5,945 nucleotides of DNA from a bacterium (GTDB lineage: Bacteria; Chlamydiota; Chlamydiia; Chlamydiales; JAFEGQ01): NCBI GenBank assembly GCA_021809305.1, contig JAKBAF010000032.1, positions 1 to 5,945 on the forward strand, given 5' to 3'. Positions within the stretch are counted from its first letter, which is position 1. Every line of letters begins with the position of its first letter. The position numbers and the translations under genes were made by a program. The notes below the pieces were generated by a model. The model was not told where the DNA came from. It worked only from the letters and a program-made list of their open reading frames with translations, and did no database searches. Below are positions 1 to 5,122 of this stretch, one piece after another.

Positions 1-1
1 C

Positions 2-343
2 AGCAATTATGCGGCCTTATCAGAATTGAAGAAAGCCGACGAGTTGAAAGCGCTTCTTCAAGATGCCTCAGAGACCGAATTGAACTCGATCCTGGAACAT
101 CAACTCGAAAAAGACGTTAACCGACTTGTAGAGATTGTAGGCTATATACGTGCATCTAGCGAGTTCAATCCTAAGATGTTCACTATAGCCGCAAGGTTTT
201 GTGCGCAGCCTAAACATCTTGAACGGATCGGTCCCGTTTTACGAACTAATATTCATCTAATCTACGCTATAAGCATGACATTACTCGAAGAAAACTCATT
301 GGAAGAACGCAAATATTTTAATACTTATTTTGGTAGAGTTTAA
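2..343 (+). CDS. Partial C-terminal part of an uncharacterised helical protein (paralogue of the next gene)
   Basis: The frame is open from the left edge of the window (codons from position 2, reading S-N-Y-A-A-L-S-E), so the true start lies upstream and 113 codons plus the stop are visible. The TTG at 26 is not a credible start because similarity to the next gene extends left of it. From residue ~9 the sequence aligns along its length with residues ~108-192 of the protein at 506-1138, about one third identical by eye. The shared core is N-P-K-x-F-x-I-x-A-x-F-x-A-Q-P, preceded by an L/I-rich helical stretch (LKALL, ELNSIL, NRLVEIV). It ends in a unique tail (RKYFNTYFGRV). No catalytic motif is visible, and I do not recognise the family. 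DNA is more AT-rich than in hemN. If the missing N-terminus resembles the paralogue, it may carry hydrophobic segments; this cannot be seen here. Confidence 0.7.
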   Translation, partial: SNYAALSELKKADELKALLQDASETELNSILEHQLEKDVNRLVEIVGYIRASSEFNPKMFTIAARFCAQPKHLERIGPVLRTNIHLIYAISMTLLEENSLEERKYFNTYFGRV

Positions 344-361
344 CAGCCCCTATTTCTGGCC

Positions 362-378
362 TCTTCTTTAGAAGATTT
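362..378 (+). terminator. Weak hairpin after the first gene
   Basis: TCTTC (362-366) and GAAGA (371-375) form a 5-bp stem with a TTTA loop, followed by TTT, 19 bases past the stop of the partial gene. The stem is short and AT-rich and the T run is only three bases, so it is at best a weak terminator. The hairpin at 426-448 is an alternative end point for the same transcript. Confidence 0.25.
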
Positions 379-436
379 ATCCCATGTTGATCACCTTTTT
401 AACTGAAAGATTGACAATTTTTATTAACATGGGATA
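378..436. repeat. 11-bp inverted repeat spanning the -35 region of the second gene
   Basis: TATCCCATGTT (378-388) is the exact reverse complement of AACATGGGATA (426-436), with 37 bases between them. Pairing can be extended inward by AT/AT (390-391 with 423-424) after one mismatch. The right arm overlaps the spacer and the first two bases of the predicted -10 box, and the -35 box lies between the arms. This geometry fits a two-site operator with DNA looping, or a long-range RNA stem in transcripts reading through from the first gene. No cognate regulator is identifiable in the window. Confidence 0.5.
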
Positions 437-440
437 TCAT
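411..440 (+). promoter_or_regulatory. Sigma-70-type promoter for the gene at 506
   Basis: A perfect -35 box TTGACA (411-416) is separated by 18 bases from TATCAT (435-440), which matches the -10 consensus at five of six positions. The expected transcription start is near 447, giving a leader of about 60 bases before the ATG at 506. This is the best promoter match I found in the window and suggests that the second paralogue has its own promoter. The 11-bp inverted repeat overlaps it. Confidence 0.65.
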
Positions 441-448
441 GTTTTTTT
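426..448 (+). terminator. Hairpin with T run overlapping the promoter; terminator or operator dyad
   Basis: AACATG (426-431) and CATGTT (438-443) form a perfect 6-bp dyad around GGATAT, followed by a T run (442-448). It could act as an intrinsic terminator for the upstream gene, although the stem is AT-rich and weak. It could equally be a protein-binding dyad over the -10 box (435-440). Its left arm is the same sequence that pairs with 378-388, so the two stems are mutually exclusive. Confidence 0.35.
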
Positions 449-449
449 G

Positions 450-470
450 CCTTTGGCTCCCGGTCAAAGG
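450..470 (+). promoter_or_regulatory. Small stem-loop in the predicted leader of the gene at 506
   Basis: CCTTTG (450-455) pairs with CAAAGG (465-470), with a possible C-G and wobble extension towards a CCC loop. It lies just downstream of the predicted transcription start and about 24 bases before the ribosome binding site AAGGAAG (494-500). It might stabilise the 5' end of the mRNA. No known riboswitch pattern was recognised. Confidence 0.3.
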
Positions 471-505
471 AAATAGGTTTAAAGAAAGAAAAAAAGGAAG
501 AGAAG

Positions 506-1138
506 ATGGGTATTCCTGCACCAGTTAAAGAGCATGGATTCGCGATAGGTGGGGCTGCACTGGCCTGTGGTTATTTAGCCTTTGCTGGCGTTGGACGCTA
601 CTTTGGTCGCCACTTCAAAATGGTGGAGGGCGGCTCCATTTTTGGCGCTGCTGCTGCAATTGCCCTTGTGGGTGAGGGCGCTCAATGGCTAATGGGCAAA
701 AGCCGCACACCCAACCCAGAACTCGCCAGTAAGCTAGCCATGCTAGTCCAAATAGACAAGGAAAGCGGTTATGAAGAGGTACTCCAGGGCGAATTAGACC
801 CTGAAACATTGAAGGCCTATGGAAAACAAGCTTCCCAGCTGAAATGGCTTCTCAACAAAGCCTCAAATGAACAGCTGGAAGAGATCTTACAAGGCTGCCT
901 TGAAGGGAGTGCTGATCGGCTATTAGGCGCACTAGACATGCTCCGTGATTCAAAGGATACCAACCCTAAGTTTTCGATTGGAGCAAAGTTTGCCGCTCAA
1001 CCTGAAAATTTCGCTAAAATTAAGGACCTTTTAAAAGCTCAAACCGACTTGCGTATTGATATGGAATTTGCACTAGACACCCAAGCTACCAAGTCCGAGC
1101 TCCAAAGGGTTATGACCCTACGGCCCGAAGAAGACTAA
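506..1138 (+). CDS. Uncharacterised 210-aa protein with N-terminal hydrophobic pair; paralogue of the first gene
   Basis: The function is unknown. ATG 506 is preceded by AAGGAAG (494-500) at good spacing. Residues ~12-30 and ~43-63 are two glycine/alanine-rich hydrophobic stretches (FAIGGAALACGYLAF; IFGAAAAIALVGEG) separated by a basic linker (RYFGRHFK). They could be a membrane hairpin or small-residue-rich helices. Residues ~70-205 are predicted soluble and helical, with leucine-spaced segments. Residues ~108-192 match the partial neighbour, including the core NPKFSIGAKFAAQP (153-166). The last residues are acidic (PEED). There is no enzyme motif or cleavable signal sequence. In a chlamydial setting, a bilobed hydrophobic segment recalls inclusion-membrane (Inc) proteins, but Inc lobes are usually longer and more hydrophobic, so this is only a possibility. 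The gene has its own promoter and is followed by a hairpin, so it is probably monocistronic. Confidence 0.85.
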   Translation: MGIPAPVKEHGFAIGGAALACGYLAFAGVGRYFGRHFKMVEGGSIFGAAAAIALVGEGAQWLMGKSRTPNPELASKLAMLVQIDKESGYEEVLQGELDPETLKAYGKQASQLKWLLNKASNEQLEEILQGCLEGSADRLLGALDMLRDSKDTNPKFSIGAKFAAQPENFAKIKDLLKAQTDLRIDMEFALDTQATKSELQRVMTLRPEED

Positions 1139-1160
1139 GGCTTAAGGCCCACTTATCCCT

Positions 1161-1193
1161 AGTGCCTCTGCCGTCCGGCAGAGGCACTCTTAT
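1161..1193 (+). terminator. Strong hairpin ending the second paralogue's transcript
   Basis: AGTGCCTCTGCC (1161-1172) and GGCAGAGGCACT (1177-1188) form a perfect 12-bp stem with a GTCC tetraloop, 22 bases after the stop codon at 1136-1138. The following CTTAT is only a poor U tract, so the hairpin may mainly stabilise the 3' end or terminate inefficiently. No other terminator candidate follows the gene before the hairpin cluster at 1242. Confidence 0.6.
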
Positions 1194-1241
1194 GATCATT
1201 CCCCATATCCAAAAGTTAGCCATTCGCTTAGAATCCGTTGT

Positions 1242-1324
1242 CACCCCACACCTCCTAACACTTGGGGGTGCAGGGCGAACTTCGCCCTGTCGCAGGGGTC
1301 CAGGGGGCGGCGTTAGCCCCCTGG
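1242..1324. repeat. Cluster of three GC-rich hairpins before hemN (REP-like intergenic element)
   Basis: Three inverted repeats lie in a row. CACCCC (1242-1247) pairs with GGGGTG (1265-1270). CAGGGCGAA (1271-1279) pairs with TTCGCCCTG (1281-1289). CCAGGGGGC (1300-1308) pairs with GCCCCCTGG (1316-1324). The last stem ends ten bases before the hemN ribosome binding site. The pattern of G-run, palindromic core and 'GGGGTCCAGGGGG' spacer resembles dispersed palindromic intergenic elements seen in many bacteria. It is also placed where it could act as a hemN leader. Copy number cannot be judged from one window. The only -10-like hexamer I see for hemN is TAGAAT (1229-1234), without a good -35. Confidence 0.6.
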
Positions 1325-1343
1325 TCGGAACTTGAAGGTGAAC

Positions 1344-2717
1344 ATGGACTTAGATGCGAAAGAGTTAGCGCGCTTTGATGTGGCGACGCCGAGATACACG
1401 AGCTACCCGACGGCGCCGGAGTGGGAACCACTTGAGGTGAGCGAATACGAGGAGCGCTTAAGGGAGTGCGGGCGGCGCGGGGAGGCGACCTCGGTCTACG
1501 TGCACGTTCCCTTTTGCAAGACGATGTGCCTCTACTGCGCCTGCTCTGTGGTGCTGAACCGGCAACCTGAGAATGAGGAGCGATACGTTAGGGCGCTGCT
1601 GAAGGAGGTTGAGCTGGTGCGGGGGCTGCTTGCTAGACGGCAGAGCGTGACACAGCTCCACTTGGGTGGGGGGACGCCGACACAGCTGAGCGAGGGGCTG
1701 CTGACGCGGCTGATGGAGGGGCTGAGGGAGGCCTTTGAGATTGACACGCTCGGGGAGGTGGCTATCGAGATCGACCCGAGAACGGTGCTGGATGGGGAGG
1801 GGGCGAAGCTGAGGCATTTGAAGCGGCTTGGATTTAACCGGGTGAGCTTTGGGGTGCAGGATACGGATGAGAGGGTGCAGGAGGCGGTGAAGCGGCGCCA
1901 GAGCTTGGAGATGACGAGAGCGGCGTATGAGCTCTCAAGGGAGCTTGAGTTTGGGAGCGTGAACATCGACCTGATCTACGGACTCCCCTACCAGACAGCT
2001 GCGACCTTTCAGAGGACGGTGCAGGAGATTTTGAAAATGCGCCCGAACCGGATTGCGATGTTCTCTTACGCAAAGGTGCCCTGGCTGAAGGCGCACCAGA
2101 GGGCGATTAAAGAGGAGACCCTGCCATCGACGGAGGAGAAGTTTCAGATCTACCTGGAGGCGAGGCGGGAGTTTCTGGCGGCAGGCTATGTGGCGGTCGG
2201 TATGGACCACTTTGCACTGGAGAGCGATGGCTTAAGCCTGGCGCTCCGGAGTAAGAGCCTGCAGAGGAATTTTCAGGGGTATAGCTTGAGGCTGGCTGAG
2301 GATTTGATTGGACTGGGCTTAAGCGCAACGGGGTTTGTGAGCCGATGCTACGGGCAGAATGCGAAGGAGCTGGAGGAGTACTACGCAGCGGTGGATGGGG
2401 GGCAACTGCCGATCTTTCGGGGTAAGCGCCTCAGCCAAGATGATGAGACTAGGCGTTGGACGATCCATAAGCTGATGTGCGACTTTGAGCTTGATAAGGG
2501 GGAGTTTGAGGCGCGCTTTGGGAGGAGCTTTGATAGCTACTATGCGGGGGAGCAAGCGGGACTTGCGAGGCTTGTCGCTCAGGGGCTTTTATGTGTGGAT
2601 GAGAAGAGACTGGTGCCGACACTCTACGGCTCGCTCTTTATTCGGACGGTGGCATCGACATTTGATGGCTACCTTGCGCGCGAGGGGGGACACCGACTCT
2701 TTTCTAAGGGGGTGTGA
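1344..2717 (+). CDS. hemN: Oxygen-independent coproporphyrinogen III dehydrogenase (radical SAM)
   Basis: HemN decarboxylates two propionates of coproporphyrinogen III to give protoporphyrinogen IX in the cytoplasm, using SAM and a [4Fe-4S] cluster. I chose ATG 1344 (457 aa, the same length as E. coli HemN) because GAAGG (1334-1338) sits five bases upstream. A TTG at 1332 would add four residues and place that site inside the gene. YTSYPTA lies at 18-24. The cluster motif CKTMCLYCAC gives C58, C62, C65 and C67; the fourth cysteine marks true HemN rather than HemW. Y52, six residues before C58, matches the SAM-side tyrosine of E. coli HemN. GGGTPT (108-113) is the glycine-rich SAM motif and IEIDPRT follows. 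The C-terminal part has the HemN signatures VGMDHFAL, GLGLSATG, YGQNAKELEEYY and KLMCDFELD. The gene is intact. Its coding strand is unusually G-rich. It is coupled to hemG by a 1-bp overlap. Confidence 0.96.
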   Translation: MDLDAKELARFDVATPRYTSYPTAPEWEPLEVSEYEERLRECGRRGEATSVYVHVPFCKTMCLYCACSVVLNRQPENEERYVRALLKEVELVRGLLARRQSVTQLHLGGGTPTQLSEGLLTRLMEGLREAFEIDTLGEVAIEIDPRTVLDGEGAKLRHLKRLGFNRVSFGVQDTDERVQEAVKRRQSLEMTRAAYELSRELEFGSVNIDLIYGLPYQTAATFQRTVQEILKMRPNRIAMFSYAKVPWLKAHQRAIKEETLPSTEEKFQIYLEARREFLAAGYVAVGMDHFALESDGLSLALRSKSLQRNFQGYSLRLAEDLIGLGLSATGFVSRCYGQNAKELEEYYAAVDGGQLPIFRGKRLSQDDETRRWTIHKLMCDFELDKGEFEARFGRSFDSYYAGEQAGLARLVAQGLLCVDEKRLVPTLYGSLFIRTVASTFDGYLAREGGHRLFSKGV

Positions 2718-4123
2718 TGGACAAAGGCGTGATTATTTTAGGGGGCGGTATTGCGGGGCTATCGCTCGCTTACTCGCTGAAGAGGGCGTTTGGGAATCGC
2801 ATCGCACTAACACTCCTTGAAAAAGAGGGGCGGTGCGGGGGGTGGATGAGGACAATTGAGAAGGATGGCTTCCTCTTTGAGCTGGGGCCCCACTCCCTTC
2901 GAATTACGCCTGGTTGGGGGGCGCAATCTCTTGCTGCTGAGGTGGGGCTATCTCATGAGATGATTGAGGCCGACCCTGCGGCCAAGCGGCGACTGCTTTG
3001 CCGAGGAGGGAGATTGGAGAGGGTTCCAAACCTGCCCGAGATGCTGCTCAAGTGGAGCTACTGGCCTCATCTCTTGGCGGCGATAAGAGAGCGTGGGGTG
3101 GCGCCATCAGGCTTAGAAGATGAGTCAGTGGGCGCCTTCTTTCGACGCCGCTTTGGAGATAAGATCGCGGACCTTTTTGTTGACCCCTTTGTTTCGGGAA
3201 TCTTTGCGGGAAAGATGGAGGAGCTCTCGATGCGCTCATGCTTTCCACGACTCTCTCAGATGGAGGAGGAGGCGGGATCGCTCATCAAGGGTATGCTTGC
3301 GAGGCGAAAAAAAAGCTCGCCTAAGGAGGCGCTGCCTCTCTCCTTTAAAGGGGGTCTCCAACGGCTGCCGGAGAGACTTGGGGAGAGGCTCGGGGCCTCT
3401 CTTAGGCTCTCAAGTGGTGTCGATTCGCTAGATTATGAAGGGGGGCGGTGGAGAGTAGGAGTTGGCGCGGGCAGCTACGAGGCGGACCACCTTGTGTCGG
3501 CACTGCCAGCCTATGCCTTGAGCCCACTGCTGCATCACCTCTCGCCAAAGCTTGCCGACCTTGTAGGAGGGATCTCCTATGCATCCGTTGCGAGCGTGAG
3601 CCTTGGCTTTAAAAGAGACGTGCTTATGTCCCGAGGTTTTGGCTACCTTGTTCCCTCTAAAGAGAGAGAGGCGATTTTGGCGACGATCTTCGACTCGCAG
3701 ATCTTTCCTGCACAGAATCAGCGTGAGGGGGAGTGTCGATTGACAGTTCTTCTGGGAGGAGCCCGCAGCCCGGAGCAGTTGAGCTTAAGCGATCAAGAGC
3801 TTGCCAATGTGGCCCTCGAGGCGATAGAGCGCCACCTTGGGATTGGGCTTACGCCAGATAGCCTGCACCTCTTTCGTGCGATGAGGGCAATTCCACAGTA
3901 TAGGGTCGGTCATGGGAGGCGCTTGAGAGCCATTGAGGAGGAGGTTGCGCGTTTAGGGCTTCCTTTAACGCTCCATGGAGCGGCCTTCTATAGCGCTAGT
4001 GTCAATGAGCTGATCCGCCGTGGGGGATGGCCAGAGGTCTTTTTAAGCGATAGAGGCGGAGCGCTCGACCCGGGGGCGCTCTACGCACTAGCGAATAAGG
4101 AGGGGGAAGGTGGGCTCCTCTAG
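2717..4123 (+). CDS. hemG: Protoporphyrinogen oxidase, FAD-dependent HemY type
   Basis: The enzyme oxidises protoporphyrinogen IX to protoporphyrin IX, normally with O2 as acceptor, at or near the membrane. ATG 2717 shares its A with the hemN stop (TGATG), and AAGGGGG (2706-2712) lies four bases upstream. The GTG at 2714 is too close to that site. The product has 468 aa, typical for the family. The N-terminal Rossmann motif GGGIAG (9-14), E35 for the FAD ribose, and RCGGWMRT followed by FELGPHSLR (54-62) are family hallmarks. The segment FVDPFVSGIFAGKMEELSMR, followed by GSLIKGM, matches the conserved PPO middle region. This is the HemY fold, called hemG in Chlamydia; it is not the flavodoxin-like HemG of E. 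coli. In Gram-positive bacteria the fold can be a coproporphyrinogen oxidase (CgoX), but coupling to hemN argues for protoporphyrinogen here. Its last 36 bp overlap the opposite-strand gene. Confidence 0.93.
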   Translation: MDKGVIILGGGIAGLSLAYSLKRAFGNRIALTLLEKEGRCGGWMRTIEKDGFLFELGPHSLRITPGWGAQSLAAEVGLSHEMIEADPAAKRRLLCRGGRLERVPNLPEMLLKWSYWPHLLAAIRERGVAPSGLEDESVGAFFRRRFGDKIADLFVDPFVSGIFAGKMEELSMRSCFPRLSQMEEEAGSLIKGMLARRKKSSPKEALPLSFKGGLQRLPERLGERLGASLRLSSGVDSLDYEGGRWRVGVGAGSYEADHLVSALPAYALSPLLHHLSPKLADLVGGISYASVASVSLGFKRDVLMSRGFGYLVPSKEREAILATIFDSQIFPAQNQREGECRLTVLLGGARSPEQLSLSDQELANVALEAIERHLGIGLTPDSLHLFRAMRAIPQYRVGHGRRLRAIEEEVARLGLPLTLHGAAFYSASVNELIRRGGWPEVFLSDRGGALDPGALYALANKEGEGGLL

Positions 4124-4795
4124 GCGATCGCCAAAGACAAGACCCCATCCCTTGGCGCGATGGACGTGGGGATCGCGGGTATTGAGGATGTAGAGCGCCT
4201 TGGCCTCTGCGTAGACAATCATTAGGTAGCGGCTGGAGGCCTCTCCAAGAAAATCATCCTCCAGTAAGCTCTTCCACTGAATGGGATGGGCGGCCGAGAG
4301 AAAGAGGCCAAAACCCGGAGCGCTTGGCAAAAAGGGGGCTGCTGAATCGGAGAGGCCCGCCTCTCCCTTAAGAGAGAGTATGAGAGCGCCGACAACGCCT
4401 TGGACTGCGCTGACCTCCGAGAGGGTCGATATGCTGCTTAGAATATCTGATGGCTTCCCCTCTTCATGATGCAGGGAGCCACGAACAAGTAGCTGGTCAT
4501 AGGCGAGCCGCATCGAGCGACGCTCCAAGAGGTTAGAGGCGACCTCAGCAAAGCGCCTGCGACAGACGATCTTCCGAATTTGAGGATCATCGCGCCAGAG
4601 GTCTCGTCCATGCTGTAATGCCTCGCTTGCGCCGAGCGCGAGCTCTCCCGCTCTAACGCCGAGCCGCTTACTCATAACCGCATCAACCATGCCATTGAGG
4701 GCGCTTACGTCCTCTTTTGTGAGAAGTTCCTCAAATTCGACCCAACCGTGGCGACGGAAGTGCTCTCGGTGGTCTCCAACTATCGCAAAACGCAT
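4088..4795 (-). CDS. PhyH-like (Fe(II)/2-oxoglutarate oxygenase fold) protein of unknown function
   Basis: ATG 4795 (235 aa) is preferred: AAGG lies eight bases upstream and the family-like N-terminus (MRFAIVGDHREHFRRHGWVE) begins there. A start at 4858 would add 21 basic residues without a ribosome binding site. The opening (HFRRHGW.EFEELLTKEDVSALN), then RDLWRDDPQIRKIV and RFAEVASNLL (82-90), follow the phytanoyl-CoA-dioxygenase (PhyH) N-terminal layout. A beta-rich stretch (VVGALILSLKGEA, FLPSAPGFGLFLSA, RYLMIVYAEA) fits a jelly roll. The canonical HxD is absent. H109-H110-E111-E112 could provide an HxE, with H210 or H212 as the distal ligand and R213 for the co-substrate. Alternatively, metal binding may be lost. 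Chlamydia CT296, next to rnc, has a reported Fe(II)/2OG-like fold; orthology is only a guess, since this protein is considerably longer than I recall CT296 being. Its 3' end overlaps hemG by 36 bp, tail to tail. Confidence 0.8.
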   Translation of the reverse strand: MRFAIVGDHREHFRRHGWVEFEELLTKEDVSALNGMVDAVMSKRLGVRAGELALGASEALQHGRDLWRDDPQIRKIVCRRRFAEVASNLLERRSMRLAYDQLLVRGSLHHEEGKPSDILSSISTLSEVSAVQGVVGALILSLKGEAGLSDSAAPFLPSAPGFGLFLSAAHPIQWKSLLEDDFLGEASSRYLMIVYAEAKALYILNTRDPHVHRAKGWGLVFGDRLEEPTFPLLIR

Positions 4796-4898
4796 GATGG
4801 TTGCCTTGTAATGAGTACCCTTACGGCAATTTCTCAATCCATGAGATCTTGCCCTCAACGTGCCAAAAGAGCGCGGAGAGATATTTCTGAGGGGAAAA

Positions 4899-4916
4899 GA
4901 GTGGTATTATCCACTC
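4899..4916. promoter_or_regulatory. Palindromic dyad around an extended -10 box; candidate operator
   Basis: GAGTGG (4899-4904) and CCACTC (4911-4916) are perfect inverted repeats around TATTAT (4905-4910). On the plus strand TG-G-TATTAT (4902-4910) is an extended -10 box, which would start transcription near 4917 with a leader of about 200 bases for the rhodanese gene. On the minus strand GATAAT is present but lacks a good -35. The dyad centred on a -10 box is what a repressor site would look like. No regulator gene is visible here. Confidence 0.4.
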
Positions 4917-5020
4917 AATTTGCCCCTAAAGAGTTTAACGCCAAAGTGCATTTTGCTTCTATAGTGATAGCCAAAAAACAACCCCCTTCTTATTCTGTAA
5001 CTCGCCTTGATTAGCGCGAT

Positions 5021-5070
5021 GGGATCTTCTTCATAGCTTTTTTCAGCCCTCCTATGTGAAGAAGGATCTT
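5021..5070. repeat. Imperfect inverted repeat upstream of the rhodanese gene
   Basis: GATCTTCTTCA (5023-5033) pairs with TGAAGAAGGATC (5057-5068), with one bulged G at 5064. Two G-T wobbles extend it outward, and TAG/CTA (5034-5036 with 5052-5054) extends it inward past a two-base bulge. The loop contains a run of T. There is no T run after either arm, so it is not an intrinsic terminator on either strand. It could fold in a long leader RNA or be the remnant of a palindromic element. Confidence 0.45.
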
Positions 5071-5122
5071 GAGCGCATCAAAAACTACTATCCCTTAACA
5101 TCGCTCATCTTAGGAGAGCACC

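Larger units (their letters stand above)
4796..5122. other. Divergent intergenic region between the PhyH-like and rhodanese genes
   Basis: This 327-bp stretch separates two divergent genes and must hold both start regions. It contains the GAGTGG dyad (4899-4916), the imperfect inverted repeat (5021-5070), and a -10-like TACTAT (5086-5091) 31 bases before the rhodanese ATG, without a convincing -35. TTGAGC (5069-5074) is only 11 bases away from that box. No -35/-10 pair stands out for the minus-strand gene; the best is TTGAGA-N17-TCATTA, which is poor. I see no tRNA, no recognisable small RNA and no convincing small gene. Confidence 0.6.

Noticed and set aside
26..28. TTG as the start of the first gene (105-aa protein)
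   Set aside because: The frame is open to the window edge and similarity to the second paralogue continues to its left, so the gene is cut by the edge.
1332..1343. TTG or GTG starts for hemN upstream of ATG 1344
   Set aside because: They would place the ribosome binding site GAAGG inside or on the start; ATG 1344 has proper spacing and gives the usual HemN length.
1458..2555. Several long minus-strand open frames inside hemN
   Set aside because: They lie opposite clearly conserved HemN coding sequence, are low-complexity (S, P, R, L-rich) and arise from its G-rich codons.
2714..2716. GTG start for hemG
   Set aside because: It is one base from AAGGGGG; the next codon ATG 2717 has better spacing and a standard coupled overlap.
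3120..3431. 103-codon plus-strand open frame inside hemG
   Set aside because: It is out of frame with strongly conserved hemG motifs and is arginine-rich shadow sequence.
4123..4132. GGCGATCGCC palindrome containing the cyanobacterial HIP1 octamer
   Set aside because: It is a single occurrence within coding sequence; nothing else suggests a cyanobacterium.
4796..4858. Longer start for the PhyH-like gene
   Set aside because: The extra 21 residues have no family resemblance and no ribosome binding site precedes them.
4748..5014. 88-codon plus-strand open frame in the divergent region
   Set aside because: It starts inside the opposite gene, has no ribosome binding site, and its composition shows no domain or coding signal.
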